Position numbers and translations under genes: made by a program
Assembly (NCBI RefSeq): GCF_018128285.1
Contig: NZ_CP072380.1
Location: 1,364,001 to 1,428,000, forward strand
Length of the DNA stretch: 64,000 nt
DNA from: Atopobium sp. oral taxon 416
Lineage (GTDB): Bacteria > Actinomycetota > Coriobacteriia > Coriobacteriales > Atopobiaceae
Direction: 5' to 3'
Shown: piece after piece, positions 38,824 through 47,524 of the stretch
How positions within the stretch are numbered: position 1 is the stretch's first letter
How the letters are laid out: each line of letters opens with the position of its first letter
Notes under the pieces: model-generated
What the model was told of the DNA's origin: nothing
Databases searched by the model: none
What the model saw: the letters and a program-made list of their open reading frames with translations, nothing else

Positions 38824-38900
38824 GCGCCGTTAGCTCAGCTGGCCAGAGCAGGGGACTCTTAATCCCAAGGTCCAGGGTTCGAATCCCTGACGGCGCACCA
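38824..38900 (+). tRNA. tRNA-Lys (anticodon CTT), copy 2
   Basis: Exact duplicate of the preceding tRNA-Lys, separated by 33 bases of unlike sequence. Last gene of the three-tRNA unit. Confidence 0.94.
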
Positions 38901-38910
38901 GATTGAATCT

Positions 38911-38933
38911 AACCGGGATTTGTCCCGGTTTTT
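38911..38933 (+). terminator. Terminator of the tRNA cluster
   Basis: AACCGGGA/TCCCGGTT with a TTTG loop and following Ts, 10 bases past tRNA-Lys copy 2. Confidence 0.88.
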
Positions 38934-38960
38934 CATAACTTGAAGTATCATAGGGTTTAC

Positions 38961-39032
38961 GAGCCTCCATTCGCTTATGGTGACCTGGCTGTACGCACCG
39001 GCCACGATCCATGGAAACCGAATGAGAGGCTC
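38961..39032 (+). other. Imperfect long inverted repeat in the nudF leader
   Basis: GAGCCTCCATTCG (38961-38973) can pair with CGAATGAGAGGCTC (39019-39032), with further pairing inside (CTTATGG with CCATGG). It ends 55 bases before the Nudix gene. No terminator tract follows. Could be a structured leader or a miniature element. Confidence 0.4.
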
Positions 39033-39087
39033 CCTTAATGTGTAGGGGAAGCATTCAGAGCATCTCAGTAGCTCGGAGGTACGGCAT

Positions 39088-39678
39088 ATGGGATATACAG
39101 CAAAGCATGAAGGAAATCTCGACCATATCCGAGAGTTGCTGAAGCCGGATCCCGTCCTTATCGAACGAGTCACTGCGCATCACCCTCAGTGGAAGGGGAG
39201 AATCTTCTCCGTTGATATCCTGGATGTCGCGTTGAGTGACGGTACCACGGGCGAGCGGGAGGTTGCCTATCATCACGGTGGCTGTGGGGTGGCGCTCTAT
39301 AAGGACAGTAAGCTGTGCCTTGTGAGACAGTATCGGGTGGCAATTCAAGCGATGACACTGGAGATCCCTGCGGGAAAGTTAGAGCTGGACGAAACTTCGG
39401 AGGAGTGCGCTGCGCGCGAGCTCAAGGAAGAGACAGGCTATACCGCCGACAGCTTGGAATTTATCGCCTCTGCAGCCGGCTCCATCGGATTTACTGATGA
39501 GAAGACCCGGATCTTTCTCGCGCACGGGCCCCATCCCGGCAAGTCTCATCCGGACCAGGGAGAGCTCCTCACCTGCGCCTGGGTTCCCCTCGAGGATGTG
39601 CTGGCTGCGGTCCACGCTGGTCTCATCGAGGACAGCAAAACCATCATTGCGGCACAGGCCATTGCACTCAGGCTCTAA
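39088..39678 (+). CDS. nudF: Nudix hydrolase, ADP-ribose pyrophosphatase type
   Basis: 196 residues. The Nudix box is complete: GKLELDETSEECAARELKEE then TGYT, near residue 94. The preceding PAG and the SIGFTDEKTRIFLA segment after the box are typical of ADP-ribose pyrophosphatases, which split ADP-ribose into AMP and ribose-5-phosphate. An EVAYHHGGCGVAL segment precedes the box. The start ATG has CGGAGGT upstream. Single gene between tRNA units. Confidence 0.85.
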   Translation: MGYTAKHEGNLDHIRELLKPDPVLIERVTAHHPQWKGRIFSVDILDVALSDGTTGEREVAYHHGGCGVALYKDSKLCLVRQYRVAIQAMTLEIPAGKLELDETSEECAARELKEETGYTADSLEFIASAAGSIGFTDEKTRIFLAHGPHPGKSHPDQGELLTCAWVPLEDVLAAVHAGLIEDSKTIIAAQAIALRL

Positions 39679-39729
39679 GAGAAAAGACGAAAGAGACAGT
39701 GAATATCTTTTCCGTCCTTAACGTTTAAG

Positions 39730-39806
39730 TGGTGCGCCCTATGCGACTCGAACGCATGACCTTGGGATTAGAAGTCCCCTGCTCTATCCAGCTGGGCTAA
39801 GGGCGC
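39730..39806 (-). tRNA. tRNA-Arg (anticodon TCT)
   Basis: Minus strand, acceptor GCGCCCT/AGGGCGC, anticodon stem GGGGA/TCCCA with loop CTTCTAA (TCT), T arm CGTTCGAGTCG, encoded CCA at 39730-39732. A -10 TATACT (39818-39823) stands just upstream, directly next to the 101-bp duplicated segment. Confidence 0.94.
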
Positions 39807-39823
39807 ATAGCTCACTCAGTATA

Positions 39824-39924
39824 GCCTAAAATTATGGAGCAACCCAGAAAGAGTCCATTTTTCTTATGGTGCCGATCGCCGATGATTGAACGTTTTTCCT
39901 AAACAAATATTTGAGATAAGCGTA
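39824..39924. repeat. 101-bp direct repeat, left copy (IS1634-type target duplication)
   Basis: Begins GCCTAAAATTATGGAGCAAC and ends GAGATAAGCGTA. It matches 41911-42011 with one mismatch (tatGgtgcc against tatGatgcc). The two copies touch both ends of the IS1634-type element. Confidence 0.92.
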
Positions 39925-39969
39925 CCGGACTTTGGTTTTTCGATCCCCGATATGGTGCTATGAGGTCCC

Positions 39970-41769
39970 TCAGCCGCGCTTCCTGCCGGCAGAGGGGCCT
40001 TTCCCTTCGCCGCGGAGCATGGAGAGCGTGCAGGAGGAGATCGCCTTCACGTCGCCCTCGGTGAGGTTGAAGTGAAGCAGCGGCAGCCCTGTCCTTGACG
40101 CCAGCTCCTCGATGATGGGGCTTCTCCTGGATATGTTGGCATATCTCCTGTCGGAGGTGCGGCACACATCGAGGCCGCGACAGAGCCCCATGATGTCTCT
40201 GGAGGAGAACTTATCTCCCAGCACCTTCATCTGCAGGAGCCTCATGAGCAGGACCGCGATGTAGCAGACGAGGAAGTGGCCCGATATCGTGCTCTGCCTC
40301 TGAAGGTAGACGGGCCTAGCATCGAGCTTAGACTTCATCACCCTGAAGCTCTCCTCGATCCTCCAGAGCCTGTGGTAGGTGCTGTATATGGCGCGGGGGT
40401 CCATCCTGCTCTCCGAGGTCACGATCATGTTGTAGCCGGCAAGGGCCCTGGCCTTCCTGATCGCCTCGTGGTTGAGCATGGCCGCGACCTTCATGTCCTC
40501 CCTGACCTCGCCCTCGCCGTCGACGGGGGAGAACGTGACATACTTCGCGCTGTCGCCGTACTCGGACCTTTTCGCGGCTGCGGCCTTAAGCGACCTCGCC
40601 TTCTCCACCTGCCGGTCTATCTCGTATTTCTGCTTCCTGGCAAGCGAGGGGCTGTACGTGACGACGCGCCTCTCGGGGAGGCTGACCTTCCTCTTCCTTC
40701 CGTCCTCTCCCTCTACCGTGTACTCGAAGTCGCCGTCCGCCATCTTGTAGCGAAACGATGTCTCGCCCTTCCCGTCGGCGACGTCCGTCCAGCCATCTCC
40801 CGAGAGCGCCCACGTGCGCTCCTTGGCAGGGAGCGCCTTCACCGACTTCGAGAATATGTAGCCGTCCCCTGCAAGCACCGCCTCCGCGATGTTGGCTGCG
40901 CAGCTGAGCCCCTTGTCGGCGACCCTCACGGTCCTGCCGGATATGGAGCCCCTCTCCTTCATCTGGGCGATGCATCTCCCCAGCTGCGGCCTGTCGCTCT
41001 CGTTGCCGGGAAACAGGCTCATCGCCACCGGGATGCAGTTGGCGTCGAGAAGAAGGCCCATCGCGACTGTCGGCTCCGGCCTGTGCTCCTTCGAGGGGCC
41101 CTTCCTCCTGAAATCGTCCTCCCGGTCGATCTCGAAGTAGAAGTTCGTGCAATCGAAGTAGGCCAAGGACATGTCGTGGCCGAAGGCCTCCTCCACGTGC
41201 GCATTGTAGATCTCGACGACCTTGTCGTACTCATCGCCCAGATAGGCGAGTCCGTCTCAGAGCTGGTCCAGCGTGAACTGCGCATCGATGCCCTCCATCT
41301 GGGGCAGCACGCCCTCGAATGTCCTGAGCTTCGAGCAGGGGGCGACGGCCCTCGCATAGACGAGCGAGGAGAGGAGATCGTGCAGCGAGAAGCGCAAGCC
41401 CGAGGGGGTCTGGAGCAGCGCCATGTCCTCCGCCGTGCCGAGGGCCGTGTCCACCGCCTTGAGCGCGAAGTGGCCGAGATGCCTCGTCGCCGGGACATCG
41501 GAGATCTCCCGCACCCTCTCCCTCTCCATGCCGGCCTTGCGCTCGGCATTCATGCGGGCCACCTCGCGCTTGTAATGGGAGACGGGATCGGCGATGCCCT
41601 TCTCCATCAGCGCGTCGGCATAGCCCAGCGCCTTCACGGACCTGTGCGCGGTATGGCCGCGCTTGGGGTCCCAGTGGCTCTCGTAGATCTGGAGATAAAG
41701 CCCCTTCTTGTTGCGCGTCTGCTTGAGGAAGTAGGCCACCGCAGCCTCCCTGTCAACGTAAAGCACCAT
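39970..41769 (-). pseudogene. IS1634-family transposase with one in-frame stop
   Basis: 599 codons in a single frame with one TGA at 41257-41259, where TLDQL is followed by stop and DGLAYLGDEYD. The rest is complete: N-terminal VLYVDREAAVAYFLKQTRNK, DDE-type part with DCTNFYFEIDREDDFRRKG, GLLLDANCIPVAMSLFPGNE and VADKGLSCAANI, and a C-terminal YHRLWRIEESFRVMKSKL block. Only one point change separates it from an intact gene, so it was active recently, unless the TGA is a sequencing error. Confidence 0.85.
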
Positions 41770-41783
41770 AGCACCATGTATAT

Positions 41784-41812
41784 ATTCTATCAGGGAGCGA
41801 TTTCCGGATCAA
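41784..41812 (-). promoter_or_regulatory. Promoter of the IS1634-type transposase
   Basis: Minus-strand -35 TTGATC (41807-41812), 17-base spacer and -10 TAGAAT (41784-41789), 15 bases upstream of the transposase start. Confidence 0.6.
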
Positions 41813-41825
41813 GCATACAGGCATG

Positions 41826-41855
41826 AAAAAAGCCAGCTCAGGGCTGGCTTTTGCG
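41826..41855 (-). terminator. Shielding terminator inside the IS1634-type element
   Basis: AAAAGCCAGC/GCTGGCTTTT stem with a T6 run on the minus strand. It stands upstream of the transposase promoter, so it would block transcription entering from outside. Confidence 0.7.
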
Positions 41856-41910
41856 GTTCCGGGCCATGTCCCGGGTCCTGAAGAATCGTGGTGCTAAACG
41901 CTAAAGACGG

Positions 41911-42011
41911 GCCTAAAATTATGGAGCAACCCAGAAAGAGTCCATTTTTCTTATGATGCCGATCGCCGATGATTGAACGTTTTTCCTAAACAAATATTTG
42001 AGATAAGCGTA
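41911..42011. repeat. 101-bp direct repeat, right copy
   Basis: Second copy of the 39824-39924 segment, one mismatch. In the pre-insertion chromosome the single copy would have joined the tRNA-Arg upstream region to the fructose PTS region. Confidence 0.92.
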
Positions 42012-42148
42012 TAAACAATAGAGGAGCCTGTGGAGTGAGGGGATGGGATGGGATCCGTGTGCCAAGCCGTCATATACTGAGGCCTTTTGTGACACTGCAT
42101 GTGAACATGGTGGTGTCTTCATGCTCTAAATGTGGTAAAAGGGCTAAT

Positions 42149-42176
42149 TTGACCCGGCATTCGGGAGTTTTAGTAA
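42149..42176 (+). promoter_or_regulatory. Possible promoter of the fructose PTS genes
   Basis: -35 TTGACC (42149-42154), 16-base spacer and -10 TAGTAA (42171-42176), 80 bases upstream of the EIIA gene. No operator was recognised. Confidence 0.4.
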
Positions 42177-42257
42177 AGATATTGTTGTATCCTTATTACC
42201 AGTAGGTATCCAGCTGATATCCAACACATATCTGTTGCGGAAGAGAAAGGATCTGTC

Positions 42258-42716
42258 ATGAGCCGGTTAATTACTGCCAAGAACGTCTTCTTGCATGTGA
42301 AGGCACAGAACGTGGACGAGGTGTTGGCTTTTCTTTCCCAGAAGGCCAAGGAGCTCGGTTATGCTTCAGACGATCAGGAAGTGCTGAGGTCCTTCAAGGA
42401 GCGTGAGGCGCTCGACTCAACTGGTATGGCAGATGGTTTTGCTCTACCGCACGCTAAGACCGATGCAATCTCTGAAGAGGCTGTACTCGTCGCAAAGCTC
42501 GACAACGATGTTGACTGGAAGACTAGAGACAAGGTACCCATCAGAGTTGCTATCGCTATTCTGACCCCGGGTAAATTCATCGGCACCAAGCATCTGGTTG
42601 TTCTCTCCAAGATCGCAAGCATGCTGATGGGCAAGTCTACCCGTGACCAGATCATCAATTCTGGGGACCCTGATGAGATCGCTAAGATTATCTCGAATGT
42701 GATTGATGAGAGCTAA
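42258..42716 (+). CDS. PTS fructose-type EIIA component
   Basis: 152 residues, one PTS EIIA type-2 domain. The phosphorylated histidine is in GFALPHAKTDAI (His65). The protein takes phosphate from HPr and passes it to a EIIB domain during sugar uptake. Partner EIIB and EIIC domains are not in the window. GAAAGGA precedes the ATG. It stands ahead of fruK and ptsI, which points to fructose as the substrate. Confidence 0.87.
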   Translation: MSRLITAKNVFLHVKAQNVDEVLAFLSQKAKELGYASDDQEVLRSFKEREALDSTGMADGFALPHAKTDAISEEAVLVAKLDNDVDWKTRDKVPIRVAIAILTPGKFIGTKHLVVLSKIASMLMGKSTRDQIINSGDPDEIAKIISNVIDES

Positions 42717-42795
42717 CGTTTATTAACGCTTTAGGTGGACGGTCTTTGCAAGGCTTAACCCAAGCTGTTATTTCTTCTCGGTGAAAGGAGCCGCG

Positions 42796-43734
42796 TTGAT
42801 CTACACAGTTACGCTGAACCCAGCGATTGACTATGTCATGCATCCATTATCTTTGGATATGGGCTATACCAACCGCTCGTCTTCGGAAGAGCTCCATGTC
42901 GGTGGCAACGGCCTGAACATCTGCCAGCTGCTGAACGAGCTCGATACGCCCAACGTTGCGTTGGGAATCGTCGCTGGCTTCACTGGCGACTACATTATTA
43001 AGCGGCTTCAGGAGAAGGGAGTGAGCTCTAACTTCGTTCGCCTAGATCATGGCAATACGCGTATCAATGTCAAACTCAAGGGTATTGTTATGACCATGGT
43101 CAACGGTATGGGCCCGAGAATTCCACAGTCCAAAGTAGACGAGCTCCTGGACCGTATCGACTATCTGGGAAGTGGCGACACGATCGTGCTGACCGGTTCG
43201 ATTCCTAAGTCACTACCGAGAGACATATATTCGATCATTATGGAGCGGCTCTCTGGCCGTGGCATCCGCTTTGTCGTCGATGCTCCGGGTGAGCTTCTGG
43301 TCAATGCGCTGAAGTCAAAGCCGTTCCTGATTAAGCCGAACAACCATGAGATCGGCCGCATCTTCAACATGAAGCCATTACCGGAGATGCCGGAAGATGT
43401 GCTGCCGCTTGCGCATAAGACGCGTGAAATGGGCGCCCAGAATGTTCTGGTTTCCTGTGGCGCACGCGGTGCGGCGCTGGTTGACCAAAACGATCAGGAG
43501 CACATCGTCCCGAGCGCAAAGATCAAGCTGATCAATGCGACCGGTGCTGGTGACTCGATGGTTGCAGGATTCTTGGCTACCTATGACAAGACTCACGACT
43601 TTGATCGCTCTTTGGTTGTCGCTTCTGCCTGTGGTACCGCTACCGCTGCAAGCCGTGGCATCGCTAAGCGTGCCACGATCGAAAAGACGGTTGCCAACCT
43701 CGAGCAGATCATCGCAAAGCAAAATAATAAATAG
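42796..43734 (+). CDS. fruK: 1-phosphofructokinase
   Basis: 312 residues from TTG 42796, which has GAAAGGAG 6 bases upstream; an in-frame GTG at 42781 overlaps that site and is less likely. PfkB-family sugar kinase: IYTVTLNPAIDYVM at the start, GGNGLNICQLLNEL near residue 36, and the ATP and catalytic signature NATGAGDSMVAGFLATY near residue 245 with the catalytic Asp. It phosphorylates fructose-1-phosphate, the product of PTS fructose uptake. Confidence 0.9.
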   Translation: MIYTVTLNPAIDYVMHPLSLDMGYTNRSSSEELHVGGNGLNICQLLNELDTPNVALGIVAGFTGDYIIKRLQEKGVSSNFVRLDHGNTRINVKLKGIVMTMVNGMGPRIPQSKVDELLDRIDYLGSGDTIVLTGSIPKSLPRDIYSIIMERLSGRGIRFVVDAPGELLVNALKSKPFLIKPNNHEIGRIFNMKPLPEMPEDVLPLAHKTREMGAQNVLVSCGARGAALVDQNDQEHIVPSAKIKLINATGAGDSMVAGFLATYDKTHDFDRSLVVASACGTATAASRGIAKRATIEKTVANLEQIIAKQNNK

Positions 43735-43741
43735 GTAATCA

Positions 43742-43790
43742 AAGAGACAAGGGACGGAGACTCTATACACGTTGACTTGTCTCTTTTTTG
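43742..43790 (+). terminator. Terminator or attenuator between fruK and ptsI
   Basis: AAGAGACAAG (from 43742) pairs with CTTGTCTCTT, followed by TTTTTT. The long loop is less ideal than usual. It may lower read-through into ptsI. Confidence 0.65.
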
Positions 43791-43841
43791 TACAGTGCAC
43801 AAGGCTTTCGAGCCTTGAATAAAGTAGGAACGGAGGAGCAC

Positions 43842-45545
43842 ATGTACAAGGGAGTCAATGCATCAGAGGGCATTGGTATTGGTGTTGCTCGCGTAGCGGT
43901 GGAACCGGATCTTTCCTTTGTACCGCACAGCCCGGAGGACACCGATGCTGAGAAGCAGCGCTATGTCAACGCGCGTGAGAAGTTCGTGAAACAGACCCAG
44001 GCTCAGATTGAGCGTATGAAGAAGACGGTGGGCGAAGGCACCGCCGCCATCATGCAGGCGCACATCGACTTTGCTCAGGATGATGGCATTATCGATATGG
44101 TCAACAACTCCATCACTGACGGTATGTGCGCTGAACAGGCAGTCCAGAACGCCTATGATATGTACTACAACATGTTTGCAAATATGGATGACGAGTTGTT
44201 CCGTGAGCGTTCTGCCGACGTCGCAGACGTGAGAAACGGTCTTCTGGCTGACCTTCTAGGCGTCGAGCTCATCAACCTCTCAGCCCTCCCTGAGAACTCT
44301 GTTGTGGTTGTGCATGAGCTGACCCCGTCTATGACGGCAGATATTGACAAGTCAGATATTGTCGGCATCATCACCGAGACCGGTGGCAGAACCTCACACT
44401 CCGCAATCATCGCGCGTCAGCTTGAGATTCCGGCAGTCCTCTCTGTCGAGAATGCTACCCAAAACATCAAGAACGGCGATATGTGCGTCGTCGATGGTGA
44501 CAAGGGCGAAGTCCATGTCAACCCGGATGACAAGTCACTGGAGAAGTACCGTGACAAGGCTAAGAAACTGGCTGAGGAGAAGGCGGCACTTGAGGCCTAT
44601 CGTGGCAAGCCTACGATGACCGCTGACGGCATTAAGATTCAGCTTGTCGCTAACATCGGCAACACAAACGATGCAGCCAATGCAGTCGAGCACGACGCAG
44701 AGGGCATCGGCCTGTTCCGCTCTGAGTTCCTGTTCATGGACTCTGACGAGCTTCCGAGCGAGGACGAGCAGTTCGCAGCCTATCAGAAGGTAGCGCTGGC
44801 GATGAAGGGTAAGCCTGTCATCATCCGCACGCTCGACGTCGGCGGCGACAAGGACATCCCGTACCTCAATATGCAGAAAGAGGACAACCCGTTCATGGGC
44901 TTCCGTGCTGTCCGTTATTGTCTGAACAATCCGGATCAGTACAAGGTACAGCTGCGCGCACTGTTGCGTGCTTCCGCCTTCGGTGATGTTAAGATCATGC
45001 TACCGTTGGTCACGGCTCTCGACGAGGTGCGTCAGGCCAAAGAACTGATCGAGACCTGTAAGCATGAGCTGGACGAAGAGGGTGTCGACTACAACAAGGA
45101 TATCCAGGTCGGCACGATGATCGAGACCCCGTCTGCCTCCCTGATCGCTGATCTTTTGGCTAAGGAGTGCGACTTCTTCTCCATCGGCACGAACGACCTG
45201 ATTGGCTACACGATGTGCGCTGACCGTGGCAACGAGCGTGTTGCATACCTCTACAATGTCTACCAGCCGTCAGTCCTGCGTTCGCTCAAGCGCATCATCT
45301 CTGAGGGCAATAAGGCCGGCATTATGGTCGGTATGTGCGGTGAGGTTGCAGCTGACCCGCTGATGGTACCGGTGCTGATCTCCTTCGGCCTCAATGAATT
45401 CTCTGTCTCCGCGGGCTCAATCCTGAGAACGCGTAAGACCATCTCTCAGTGGACTAAGAAAGAGGCTGACGCACTGACTGAGAAGGTTATGCAGCTTGAG
45501 ACTTCCAACGAAGTCCGTGCAATGCTCCAGTCGGCAGTGAAGTAA
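43842..45545 (+). CDS. ptsI: PTS enzyme I (phosphoenolpyruvate-protein phosphotransferase)
   Basis: 567 residues from ATG 43842 (MYKGVNASEGIGIG), with CGGAGGAG 5 bases upstream. It moves phosphate from phosphoenolpyruvate to HPr, the first step of all PTS sugar uptake. N-terminal phosphohistidine domain with GGRTSHSAIIARQ near residue 180. The C-terminal TIM barrel includes FLFMDSDELPSEDEQ, RTLDVGGDKDIPYL near residue 328, and the active-site Cys in GMCGEVAADP near residue 500. No HPr gene is nearby. Confidence 0.95.
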   Translation: MYKGVNASEGIGIGVARVAVEPDLSFVPHSPEDTDAEKQRYVNAREKFVKQTQAQIERMKKTVGEGTAAIMQAHIDFAQDDGIIDMVNNSITDGMCAEQAVQNAYDMYYNMFANMDDELFRERSADVADVRNGLLADLLGVELINLSALPENSVVVVHELTPSMTADIDKSDIVGIITETGGRTSHSAIIARQLEIPAVLSVENATQNIKNGDMCVVDGDKGEVHVNPDDKSLEKYRDKAKKLAEEKAALEAYRGKPTMTADGIKIQLVANIGNTNDAANAVEHDAEGIGLFRSEFLFMDSDELPSEDEQFAAYQKVALAMKGKPVIIRTLDVGGDKDIPYLNMQKEDNPFMGFRAVRYCLNNPDQYKVQLRALLRASAFGDVKIMLPLVTALDEVRQAKELIETCKHELDEEGVDYNKDIQVGTMIETPSASLIADLLAKECDFFSIGTNDLIGYTMCADRGNERVAYLYNVYQPSVLRSLKRIISEGNKAGIMVGMCGEVAADPLMVPVLISFGLNEFSVSAGSILRTRKTISQWTKKEADALTEKVMQLETSNEVRAMLQSAVK

Positions 45546-45576
45546 ACAATCGCTTGCCACAAAGCGGATGAATAGG

Positions 45577-45614
45577 AGAGCACCTCGCATTAACAGCGGG
45601 GCGCTCTCTTTGTA
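45577..45614 (+). terminator. Terminator after ptsI
   Basis: GAGAGCACCTCGC pairs with GCGGGGCGCTCTC (imperfect), followed by TTTGTATT. Confidence 0.7.
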
Positions 45615-45702
45615 TTAAGTAGAGGGAGACAATAGTCGAAGAGAATCCTGTATGCCTATACAATAATTGTGAAGAGGGGTGACCTGTGTCAATATTTCGG
45701 AC

Positions 45703-45920
45703 GGCAGATTAGCATTCTGAGTGCAACAGGATGGCTCGCTGCATGCAGGCGTGGTGCACTCTGGAAGGCTACGATGTTGGTTGTCTCAATCAACGTCGAA
45801 AGCTGGAAGGAATGTGCCACTACAAGTATCGTAAGCCCACAGGAGAGGGACTGCATAGCCATGCTGCGTGGTACAAGGGAAGCTCCATCGGCTGCATCGC
45901 ACGCAAGATCGGCAGGGACA
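45703..45920 (+). mobile_element. Left-end fragment of IS30 type A
   Basis: Begins GGCAGATTAGCATTCTGAGT and follows the type A copies closely for about 220 bases, including MCHYKYRKPTGEGLHSHAAW. After GGCAGGGACAG it changes abruptly to IS21 sequence. The rest of the IS30 element is missing. Confidence 0.8.
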
Positions 45921-46605
45921 GGTCAGGCGAGTCCGAGATCGCCGCAGCCGGCACGCTCTTCTCCTATCTCGCCGAGCGGAAGAGGCAGAAGACGGTGGAC
46001 ACGCTGCTGCGCCTCAGCAGGCTGTCGTCGAAGGAGCCGAAGACGTTCGCAGGCTTTGACTTCACAAGGATACAGAGACGCGATGCGGACATGCTCTACA
46101 GGCTCCCTGCGCACAGGAACATCGCCTTCATAGGCCCCGAGGGCATCGGCAAGACACACCTCGCACAGGCATATGAGCGCGAATGCTGCATGAAGGGGCT
46201 GAAGACCTACTGTCTCAAGGCAAGCGAGCTGCGCGACAGGCTCTCCAGGGCAGCCGGGCGCGGGTCCGTCCAGCGGGAGGTGGCGGCCCTCGTCAAGTCG
46301 TCGTGCCTCATCGTGGATGAGATTGGCAGGTGCACATTCGACAGGGCATGCACCGACATGTTCTTCGCGTCGAGCGCCGCTACGAGAAGAATGGCCCGAG
46401 CACGATGATACTCACCAGCAACATGTCCCCGGGCGACTGGAAGGGCTCATTCACGGGCGAGGATGCGCTGCTGTGCGCCTTCGACCGGCTCTTCGACGAT
46501 GCCTCGGTCTTCATGATGCGGGGCCCCAGCTACAGGGGATACGGGCTCGACACCTATTCTGTGGAGGCAGTGAGGCAGAGGGGCTCCGGTACGACGGGGC
46601 TCTAG
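45731..46605 (+). pseudogene. Chimeric remnant: IS30 HTH fused to IS21 IstB ATPase, frameshifted
   Basis: An open frame starting at 45731 joins about 65 residues of IS30 HTH sequence to an IS21-type IstB AAA+ protein. IstB features are FIGPEGIGKTHLAQAYE (Walker A) near 46,130 and SSCLIVDEIGRCTFD (Walker B) near 46,305. Near 46,365 bases are missing and the frame changes; the second frame continues VERRYEKNGPSTMILTSNMS to a TAG at 46603-46605. The first part of IstB is lost. The stop codon lies in the CTAG hit by the miniature element. Confidence 0.75.
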
Positions 46606-46829
46606 GGAAATGATGATTAATGCCTATGCCAGCCGCGAAAGGCCACGTGGCTGGCCCTTTCTAGCACATCATTGGGAATTAATCATCGTTTCCCTAGCGC
46701 AGAGGCTTCGAGGCCCCTTGCGCAGTCATAGATAGCATTTCCGGTTGCCGGCACATTGGAGAATATCGTCCGGCTGGAAACGGCCAGAATCGCCCGGCGC
46801 TAGGTGGCGATCATCGCCCGGCGTTAACA
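45921..46829 (+). mobile_element. IS21-family remnant (istB side and right end)
   Basis: Holds the istB fragment and, after the miniature element, a non-coding end with repeated GGCGATCATCGCCCGGCG-like motifs finishing in GTTAACA (46823-46829), as in IS21 termini. istA and the left end are missing here. An istA fragment of unknown origin occurs at 57,313. Confidence 0.6.
46602..46697. mobile_element. 96-bp miniature element related to the IS5-like element
   Basis: Ends CTAGGGAAATGATGATTAAT and the complement of CTAGGGAAACGATGATTAAT, the same termini as the 1.3-kb IS5-like element. Inside there is only a hairpin (GCCAGCC/GGCTGGC) and no coding capacity. It is probably a non-autonomous derivative moved by that transposase. 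It sits in CTAG at the istB stop. Confidence 0.82.
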
Positions 46830-46880
46830 ACGCCTATGAGTAGAAGAGAACTCATGGGTTATAGGTGCTACTTCATAAAC

Positions 46881-47522
46881 TTATGTCATGTTTATCAGTA
46901 GCTCGTGGATCCGCGTGTCTTCATCGAGTTCCGGATGGAAGGAGACGCCGATTTGATTGCCGTCACGGACCGCTACGATGTGATTGTTGACGCGGACGAG
47001 AACCCTTGCTGTTCTATACACTTCAGTGATGAAAGGTGCCCGAATGAACGTCAGCGGTATCTCATCATTCTTTCCATCCTTGGAGGGTAACCCTGCACAG
47101 GGTGCTGTGGTGTGGAAGCTTCCCAACTGGCGACCATAGGCGTTGCGCCTGACGGTTACAGGGAGGGTAGCGAGCGCCCCGGGAGCGGTGGCTCCCGATG
47201 TCACATGTTCGCTGTCTCCGGGCACCGGTATGCCTTCCTCCACGTTCTCAGCCAACAGGATGAGTCCTGCGCAGGTGCCGAGCACTGGCAGACCTTCCTG
47301 TATACGGGAACGCAATGTGTCGAGCATTCCGAGCTCACGCAACAGTTTTGATTGTACGGTGCTTTCACCACCGGGCAGCACCAAAAGGTCGAACGGTTGA
47401 TTGAGATCGGCAGCCTGACGGAGTTCGATGTAGGTACAGCCGAGGCGCTCTAGCATATGCTCGTGCTCGATAAAGGCTCCCTGCACTGCAAGTACTGCGG
47501 CGGTCTTTTGCCGCTGTGCCAT
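46881..47522 (-). CDS. pdxT: Pyridoxal 5'-phosphate synthase, glutaminase subunit PdxT
   Basis: 213 residues. Class I glutaminase domain: LPGGESTVQSKLL near residue 48, nucleophile Cys in VLGTCAGLILLAE near residue 82, and the His/Glu pair in GVSFHPELDEDTRIHEL at the end. It supplies ammonia from glutamine to PdxS for direct synthesis of vitamin B6 cofactor. It begins 2 bases after the pdxS stop and so belongs to the same transcript. Confidence 0.95.
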   Translation of the reverse strand: MAQRQKTAAVLAVQGAFIEHEHMLERLGCTYIELRQAADLNQPFDLLVLPGGESTVQSKLLRELGMLDTLRSRIQEGLPVLGTCAGLILLAENVEEGIPVPGDSEHVTSGATAPGALATLPVTVRRNAYGRQLGSFHTTAPCAGLPSKDGKNDEIPLTFIRAPFITEVYRTARVLVRVNNHIVAVRDGNQIGVSFHPELDEDTRIHELLINMT

Positions 47523-47524
47523 GG

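Larger units (their letters stand above)
39925..41910 (-). mobile_element. IS1634-family element with a 101-bp target duplication
   Basis: About 1.99 kb. Weak inverted ends (CCGgaCTTTgG against CCGtCTTTaG). It carries one transposase gene on the minus strand, broken by one stop, with its own promoter and a hairpin that shields it from outside transcription. It lies between 101-bp direct repeats. IS1634 and IS1549 are known for long and variable target duplications. Confidence 0.85.

Noticed and set aside
40276-41826. A 516-codon plus-strand ORF
   Set aside because: It is the antisense of the IS1634-type transposase. The minus strand has the recognisable protein, promoter and start. The plus-strand product is low-complexity and has no family features.
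43742-43790. A riboswitch before ptsI
   Set aside because: Only a simple stem with a T run is visible; no known aptamer motif.
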